Shown here: positions 57,769-64,000 of the stretch, in pieces
Numbering within the stretch: position 1 is the stretch's first letter
How the letters are laid out: every line of letters starts with the position of its first letter
Source of the DNA: Quillaja saponaria
Lineage: Eukaryota > Streptophyta > Magnoliopsida > Fabales > Quillajaceae
Direction of reading: 5' to 3'
DNA length: 64,000 nucleotides
Assembly (NCBI GenBank): GCA_029379385.1
Contig: CM055617.1
Location: 12,433,532-12,497,531 of the forward strand
Translations under genes and position numbers: made by a program
The notes under the pieces: model-generated
Databases searched by the model: none
Told to the model about the DNA's origin: nothing
The model's input: the letters and a program-made list of their open reading frames with translations, nothing else

Positions 57769-60083
57769 ATGATGAAGTCAAAGACAATTGATTCCTTTTT
57801 CAAGAACAAAGTTGTAGAGGATTTAGAGAGAAATATAGAGACTCAGATTCCATTAATATTGCCACAATCTCTATCTTTAAACTCAGCTTCAACTTCTGAA
57901 ACTTGTCCTTCTACAATTCCTTGAATTGATCCTGAAGAAAAAAGAAGCAACAATCTTTTGGAACGAGATCCTGGAATTTGTAAGCAAATAAATGATTGTG
58001 ATGTCAATGAGCATGATGAAATTCGAAGGGCATACCTTCAACTGGGGTCCGTATCAACCTAGTCTTGATAAGTATCCAACAAAGGATTGTGAGATCATTT
58101 TCCAAATTTTCAAGTAAACTAGTATAAGCAACATTCTTGGTTGGAGTATTCAGCCAAAGAAAATGCTATTTGTTGTTTGCCATGTTTTCTTTTCAAAAAG
58201 CAAAATAGGCAACCTGGATTTGAAACATTTATTGTGAGTGGATTTACTGCTTGGAAAAGAGTTGGTAGGAAGGTTTGCACATCGTTTAGTCATTAAGGTA
58301 AGAACAAGAACTCTTTTCATAATATAGCTAAAAGGAAATGCATAGATTTGAAAAAAGTTAGTCATCATATTAAAACACTAATTGAAAGGCAAACATTTGA
58401 ACAAATAACAACTAATAGATTGCGTCTTAAGACTTCCATAATGTTGCACGATGGCTATCATTTCAAGCATGTGCATTTAGAGGTCATAATGAAAGTGAAA
58501 GTTCTAAAAATCAGGGGAATTTTATTGAATTGATCAAATATAGTGGAAGTTTTAATAAAAATGTTGAAGATGTTATCTTAGCTAATGCTCCAAAAAAATG
58601 CAATATGTTTCTCCTAAAATAGAAAATGAGACTTTAGAGATTATTTCAAGAAAATTCCAAATGGCAATCCATGGTGAAATAGGCGATGCAAGATTTTGTA
58701 TTTTATTTTAGTTTATGAGTCTTTAAAAGGGCAAATGGCATCCTGTGTTCTTTCTTACCACACTTTCAATATAGCAAGCCTTCGAGGTCAAGGGTATGAT
58801 GGAGCTAGTAATATGTGCGGTGAGTTCAAAGGGCTACAAGCTCTATTTCTAAATATTGTCCACATGCTTATTTTATTCATTGTTTTGCTCATCGACTTCA
58901 ATTAGCATTAGTTGGAGCAGCCAAAGATATAATCATTTTTTTCTCCATGCTAAGTGTGATTGTGAATATTGCTCGTGCTTATGCTAAAGGTCTTGATAAG
59001 TTACAAGCAGCTTGTACAATGCATGTAGCTGACATGGTTGCTAGGAAGGGACTTGACACTGGTAGAAGAGCTAATCAACTTCCAACTTTACAACGTGCTG
59101 GAGACACTCGTTGGAGTTTGCACTTAAATCCCATCTTGAGTTTGTTGAAATTATTTTATGCAACAGGTATTGTTCTCCAAAAAATAGTTGATGATGGTAC
59201 TCAATATGAACGTGCAGAGCAAATGGAGCACTTGATTCCCTAATGTCTTTTAAGTTTATGTTTATTTTGCATTTAATGACAGAGGTTTTGGGAATCACAC
59301 ATCATCTTTGTCGAGCTTTGTAGCGTAAATCCCAAGATATACTAAATGCTATAAGCCTTGTGTCGTCAACAAAAAGATTGCTCCAAGAACTTAGCGAAAC
59401 TGGTTAGGAAATTCTTTTTGAAAATGTTGAATCATTTTGTAAAGATTACGATATTGCAATTCCTAATATGAATGCTCCTTTTCTTGCTAGTCGTGGTAAA
59501 CGTCATCAGAAAGATCATACTATGGAATATCATTATCGTGTTGGCATCTTTCTTCTTGTCATTGATTCTCAATTACAAGAGCTGAACACTAGATTTAAGG
59601 AGGAAGTTGTTGAACTACTCACTCTTAGTTAATCATTGGATCCTAAAAATTCTTTTAAATTATTCAATGTTGAAAATCTCTGTATACTTGCAAAAAAATA
59701 CTGCCTAGAAGATTTCAATCACAAAGATTTGTTTATACTACGTTACGAGTTACGACATTATGAGAATGATGTATGCCAAAATCTTGATATGCAATGTTCA
59801 CTTCTCTGATTTATGCCAAAAAATAATTTTAAATGACAAGAGTTTAAAATTTTCTCTGGTTGATAGATTAATCCATCTAGTATTAGCTCTTCTTGTTTCT
59901 ACAACAACTACAAAATAATCATTTTCAGCAATGTCGATTATCAAGACTTAACTTTGTAGCAAGATGAATGATAATTTTCTTAGAGATTGCCTACTTTTGT
60001 ATATTGAGAAGGAAATTGCAAACAATATTTCTACTGATAAAATTATTAATGAATTCTCTTCTAGAAAAGGACGTAAAACTTAA
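57769..60083 (+). pseudogene. hAT-type transposase, TTF zinc finger/DUF4371 class, decayed
   Basis: Starts MMKSKTIDSFFKNKVVEDLE, the usual opening of this plant family. Pieces in order: a TTF-type zinc finger at about 58132-58272 ('HSWLEYSAKENAICCLPCFL' then 'FKKQNRQPGFETFIVSGFTA', Cys pair present); DUF4371 at about 58320-58870 with 'IASLRGQGYDGASNMCGEFK', the most diagnostic motif; 'QRAGDTRWSLHLNPI' near 59090; and the C-terminal dimerisation region at about 59860-60083 ('NDNFLRDCLLLYIEKEIANN' and 'STDKIINEFSSRKGRKT', then TAA). About ten stops or frameshifts interrupt it. Related ZMYM1-like proteins cut and paste hAT elements, but this copy cannot encode a transposase. Confidence 0.85.
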
Positions 60084-60229
60084 TTTATGTTTAAATAAAA
60101 GGTATTACTATATTTCTCTATCTTTGCTTTTCATTAGAGTATGTATTATTTTCAAAATTGTGACTATATGCATGTTATTTTGTTTGTTTGTTATTTGTTG
60201 GATGAATGATTGCACTTATTTGTTTTCTC

Positions 60230-60475
60230 ATTTGAATCCCTACCTTCATATGTGATGAAGGCTATAAATTGTTTATGCTACTTTTATTATTTGGAGTCTC
60301 ATCTTCATGGGTGATAAGGATATAAATTGTATATCCTAATTTTATTAATTGGATCCCCTCCTTCATGGGCTATGAAGGTTTTATACTTGTTTCGTTTTCA
60401 TTATTTGGATCCCCACCTTCATGGGTGATAAAGGTTTTATAGTTGTTTTCATTATTTTAGTCTTCACATTTTTTA
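60230..60475. repeat. 58-bp tandem repeat with internal hairpin, four copies
   Basis: The anchor CTTCATGGGTGAT or variant lies at 60244, 60303, 60361 and 60418 (spacings 59, 58, 57). In each unit CCTTCAT is followed within a few bases by ATGAAGG (or a near match), forming a 7-bp stem. The array sits between the hAT transposase and the element's right end, so it is probably a subterminal repeat. Confidence 0.8.
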
Positions 60476-60544
60476 GTGATAAATAATATAAATTCTAAAA
60501 ATCTAATTAAAATTTTGTACGAAAATATAGTATGATATCGGCCC

Positions 60545-60575
60545 AGGTTATATGAAATTCCTGGGTCTACCCCTG
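60545..60575. mobile_element. Right terminus of the hAT element
   Basis: Read inward (minus strand) the end is CAGGGGTAGACCCAGGAATT, close to the CAGGGG.GGA.CCAGGA ends of plant hAT elements of this class. The 8 bases outside are TATAGATA. The matching left end was not found. Confidence 0.65.
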
Positions 60576-60579
60576 TATA

Positions 60580-60995
60580 GATATATATATATATATATGT
60601 ACACATATATATACACATTGAAGAAACATTTTCACCTCATTTATGGGTGATATTTAGTATTGTGTAAACTTTAACAAAATTTTCCTAATTTTTTGTTCAG
60701 TGTATATAAATTTTTTTTTCTTTTTTGGCATCTCCATTTATTGTTTATATATGGCTGGTGAAATGAAAGTTTAAACATTTTTTGTTATTGTTTGCTTTTA
60801 TTATTAGACTTCTTTTATTTGGCATGTGGTACATGTCAAATATTTTTTGTGAAGTTATTGGGCTAATGTCTTGTATATGACATTAGCCCATCTAATTTGC
60901 ATTTGGCGTAATATTTTGTAATTGCAATATGTTTAAATTTTATATATGGAATTAAGAAATAATTGTTAATTGATTTTAAATTACCATTGCAGGAA
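60580..60995. other. AT-rich spacer
   Basis: A (TA)n/(CA)n stretch at about 60583-60620, then T-rich DNA. No gene seen. Confidence 0.5.
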
Positions 60996-60997
60996 TC

Positions 60998-61740
60998 ATG
61001 GATACTAGGCAGAGTTTGAAGCGAAAAGATAAAATCTTGGATATTTTCTCATGAGTAGACAGACATATGCAAATGTACGATGACTCCTTCCTTTCTATAG
61101 CAATCTTTATGTCACGTATGAAAAGCAAGGAGATTGATGTTTGGGAGCAAAATCAAATTTGGATAATGATGCGTTTGATACTCTCTCTTCACAAAAACAG
61201 AACAAACCCTCAAGCAAAGAAGAGGGAGAAAAAATGTGTAAACTTTCACCCAACTTACTTGAGAATTTTTTGTCGTGATTAAAGAAAAGGTAAACAAAAC
61301 ATATAATTGTTGCTAAATTGAGGATATCTATTACTTGTATTATACCATACATCCAGATATGAGGTTGATATATGGTATTTTACGTACCTTGTGTTTCTTA
61401 ATTGTTGTCATTTTGTAGGAAATATTTTACACGCCTTGTCACTTATCCCATCTTCAAGGGATATGCCATCAGATAAGGAAATTTGAAATGTAGAAATAGA
61501 TAAAAGAAATTGGTTTCGGCGGATTGCTGGGTATGGATATTTCTTCCATTTGTCCAGACCTATGCAAGTAGGTTATTGATCGGTTAGACTTTAAAAACCT
61601 GGTTTTGGATATTCACGATGTCAAGTTGCAACTCACAGAGGCAAATATTCATGACATTCTGGGTGTTCCACATACAGGATATGATGTCACTGATGCAGAT
61701 GCTAATTTTCAATTGGACAAGTATTGCAGACAATACAACA
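60998..61740 (+). pseudogene. Fragment resembling the plant mobile-domain/Ulp1-associated family
   Basis: A possible acceptor (ttgcag) at about 60990 precedes 'MDTRQSLKRKDKILDIFS', then a stop. After a gap, the frame from 61509 reads 'IGFGGLLGMDISSICPDLCK', a TAG at 61569-61571, then 'VIDRLDFKNLVLDIHDVKLQ' and 'LTEANIHDILGVPHTGYDV'. The pattern 'GFGGL......L...L..W..D.FD.....L.......LT..DV...LG.P.GG' is typical of the plant mobile/DUF1985-like region found in Mutator-borne Ulp1 genes. Only this N-terminal part is present. The family call rests on one conserved block. Confidence 0.45.
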
Positions 61741-61769
61741 TTGATATATGCATGTGGGGAAACAAGTGA

Positions 61770-62000
61770 TTGTGCCTCAAGTATTAGTTATGGAGACCTA
61801 GAGGAAAATTCTCACTTGTCACTTATCACAATAGGGCATTCCACAATAATGATCAAATGTTGTTTCCTAACATGCATTCATGCATTTGTTATGTTAGAAA
61901 ATTAATGAAAATAAATATTGTTATTTTTATTGTTATTATTAGATATTTTATCATAATAGGAATATTTTGAAACAATTAATTAGTGATAATGAGTAATGTT
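61770..62000. repeat. Direct repeat copy 1
   Basis: Collinear with 62912-63117. Shared blocks are 'aagtattagtta', 'gcattccacaataatgatca', 'acatgcattcatgcattt', 'attagatattttatcataat' and 'gataatgagtaat'. A 95-codon plus frame (61618-61905) runs through it but is not conserved in the second copy. Confidence 0.8.
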
Positions 62001-62004
62001 ATTA

Positions 62005-62905
62005 TAATTAATATTAGTAAGTCAATATTTTTTGTAGTTTTATTAGAAGGGAATTGGGTTGAGAACAATGCTTCATTTCGTAAAAGGAAAAGAAATTAAC
62101 TTCGAAAAACAATTTAAAAAAAAAGAGAAAGAAAGAAAATGCATATCACTAGTTCCAAAGGAAAAGAAATAGTCTTAGAATAAACAAAAAAAAAAAAAAA
62201 AAAGAAGGAGAAAGAAAGAGAATGTTAACTAGCTTTGAAGAGAAGAAAGAGAGAGTAAGGAGGTGGTGTCATGTACGAACCTGAGCTTTTGTCTTAAGAC
62301 ATGAAGTCAACTTTGGTTGACTTTGTGTCTTCAAGTCACACAAAATGTGACTAGACTTATACTTCGTGAGTTGAACCCGCGAAGTGTATTTTTGGTTCAT
62401 TCTTCAAATAAGTTTCAAAATTGATCCATTTTTAAAATTTGTTTCAAAATTTGGTCCATTTGTGGTGTTTTTCCATGATATTGATATCAAGGTTAGTGTT
62501 TGGTAGGGCAAATATATATAATGTGGGTAATTTCATATATGATTGTTAGAAATAGTTTATGGCTTGATGCATATATATTTGGGTTCTTATAATTTTAGGA
62601 CATTATGAAATTAATGAATGAGTTAGTTAGATTTGTGAGTGTTTTATGTTCTTAATGTGCAAATACAAAAGTAATTGTTCAATATTTTTGGAGTATGGAA
62701 ATTTTTGTAACAAAAGACAAGTGCACCATGTTTTGTCATGGGTCAAATTTGTTAGGTAGAAATGCAAGATAGTAAACCATTGTTTCCCATGAAAGAAAAA
62801 ATAAAACAGTTTGGCAACCGCTCAAACAAACCAATAATGGTGGAAGTTTACTTTAAGAAATTTTCATAAAAATGAAGTACAACCTAAAGAAGCAAAAATT
62901 GCTGG
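62005..62905. other. Purine-rich and AT-rich spacer
   Basis: About 62100-62260 is strongly purine-rich (A/G) on the plus strand, with an 18-base A run near 62190. The rest is AT-rich. No gene recognised. Confidence 0.5.
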
Positions 62906-62911
62906 GTGGCT

Positions 62912-63117
62912 GCTCCTTAAGTATTAGTTACGCATAGCCAGAGGACAATTGTCACTTCTCACAAAGGCATTCCACAATAATGATCAAAAGTTGTTTTCTC
63001 ACATGCATTCATGCATTTATTTTGTTAGAAAATTTATGAAAATATATATTATTATTATTAGATATTTTATCATAATAGGAATATGTTGAAATAATTAATT
63101 AATGATAATGAGTAATA
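62912..63117. repeat. Direct repeat copy 2
   Basis: Second copy of the 61770-62000 segment, same orientation, about 1.14 kb downstream and about 25 bases shorter. A 'ttgtttcccat' block that precedes it (62782) also recurs after it (63147). Confidence 0.8.
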
Positions 63118-63629
63118 ATGGTGGAAATCCAGTATAGCAAACTATTGTTTCCCATCATCACAATTAAGAATTTTTATTTTTATTTTCAAAACATAAAAAT
63201 AAAAATTTGCATACCATTTATGTTTGTTATATTGAAATTCTCTTATAGTTAAATAGTTTTATTTCAGTTTTAGTTAAATTAAAAATCGCATCACTCACTT
63301 ATTTTTTCTCTGGATCATTTTAAATATAATTTTATCTATTATGTGTCTACTGAGCATGTTGTATGCCTACAAAAATATAAGCCTCTATATGCTATTTATT
63401 TTCAAAAAATAAACAATACTCTTTTGTAGCTATACTATCATGTGCCTAGCTGTGGACACAGAATATATAACCCTTTAAATATTAGATAATTGCATAAAAT
63501 ATATGATATTGCATGCTAAAATGAGTAAAAAATTATACAAGCCATTATTCAACACTACATTCATGTTAGTAATGATAGAATCCAATGCATAGTATTTGGT
63601 CATTGTATAAGAGGGAGTGGAGTGAATAG

Positions 63630-64000
63630 AAGTTAGATTGGAATGTTAGGTTTTTACCCGTGGTTTATTCGGTATGTAATATATATATAACTTTAATATT
63701 TATTACAGTTGTTGACAATCTCAACTATAGATAGTAGTATTTTTGTGTTATATAATGAATTAACATGTATTTTATAGGGATTATGGCTTCAGAACTTATG
63801 GTGACAATAAGATCATTGTGTGTAAGATTAAAAGGTCCTCTATTTGCTTAAGTATTCAATTTCATGTGTGTGCTTATGGCCTGGGCTGGTTCTTATATGT
63901 TGAATGAGAAATTGCACCTTGGAAGTGTACTTGGAGTTATGTTGATTGTGTGTGGATTATATTTGGTTTGATGGGATAAAGGCAAAGAAATGACTGAGAA
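63630..64000 (+). pseudogene. WAT1-related (EamA/nodulin MtN21-type) transporter 3' exons, broken
   Basis: One exon end reads WNVRFLPVVYS up to 63671, followed by a donor (gtatgt). After a 106-base intron (acceptor ttatag at 63772-63777) comes 'IMASELMVTIRSLCVRLKGP' and 'LFA', then TAA (63849-63851). The frame continues 'VFNFMCVLMAWAGSYMLNEK' and 'LHLGSVLGVMLIVCGLYLV', then TGA (63969-63971), then 'WDKGKEMTE'. This is the last transmembrane part of a plant WAT1-related permease (vacuolar or plasma-membrane auxin/amino-acid transporters with ten TM helices). The exon junction also appears off by one base. Earlier exons are not found in the window, and the coding end lies just past the edge. 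Confidence 0.8.

Noticed and set aside
1..64000. CRISPR arrays, rRNA or tRNA genes, bacterial-type operons
   Set aside because: None seen. Repeats have transposon or tandem structure, and the DNA is plant nuclear. The SINE candidate lacks a tRNA fold.

Overview
The window is nuclear DNA from a flowering plant, almost certainly a eudicot. The evidence is the AT-rich sequence, plant splice sites, a plant-type heat stress factor with its conserved DNA-binding-domain intron, a plant U-box/ARM E3 ligase, and many typical plant transposons (Ty1/copia, Ty3/gypsy, CACTA, hAT, LINE, SINE, MITEs). Nothing fixes the species.

Only two genes look essentially intact. At 8.9-11.1 kb (+) lies an intronless PUB17/ACRE276-type U-box ARM E3 ligase. 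It is full length and well conserved, but its frame is broken once, in a run of four C. At 37.2-38.5 kb (-) lies a class A4 heat stress transcription factor of two coding exons (410 aa), with a probable 5'-UTR intron and a possible short uORF. Three other host-gene traces are broken: a SEC31 exon-like fragment (21.9-22.3 kb, +), a WAT1/EamA transporter 3' end with in-frame stops at the right edge (63.6-64.0 kb, +), and a possible unknown exon near 51 kb (-).

The rest is largely transposon debris in layers. 2.4-5 kb: a CACTA-like terminus, a gypsy 3' end and a 5'-truncated LINE. 5-8 kb: three diverged copies of a non-coding repeat. 14-21.3 kb: a gypsy gag with PBS and one LTR, a hAT MITE with a perfect 8-bp target duplication, two tandem duplications, and a CACTA remnant with a large internal deletion that carries a second hAT MITE. 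24.1-30.4 kb: a copia element (-) with 1.44-kb LTRs that lacks its PBS and the start of gag. 35.5 kb: a tRNA-like SINE candidate. 40.6-41.6 kb: a MITE flanked by a duplicated segment. 42-45 kb: a second CACTA remnant followed by six tandem units of about 165 bp. 51.2-56.1 kb: an older, heavily decayed copia element (-) with 401-bp LTRs. 57.8-60.6 kb: a decayed hAT transposase (TTF zinc finger/DUF4371 type) with its right terminus and a 58-bp tandem repeat. 61-61.7 kb: a fragment resembling the plant mobile-domain/Ulp1-associated family.

The genes do not form a pathway. Both host genes have stress and defence roles in other plants, but their proximity is probably chance. I found no clearly new biological system. 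The most useful observations are the homopolymer frameshift in the E3 ligase, the two well-defined hAT MITEs, the copia element with LTRs but no PBS, and the CACTA-linked 165-bp tandem array.
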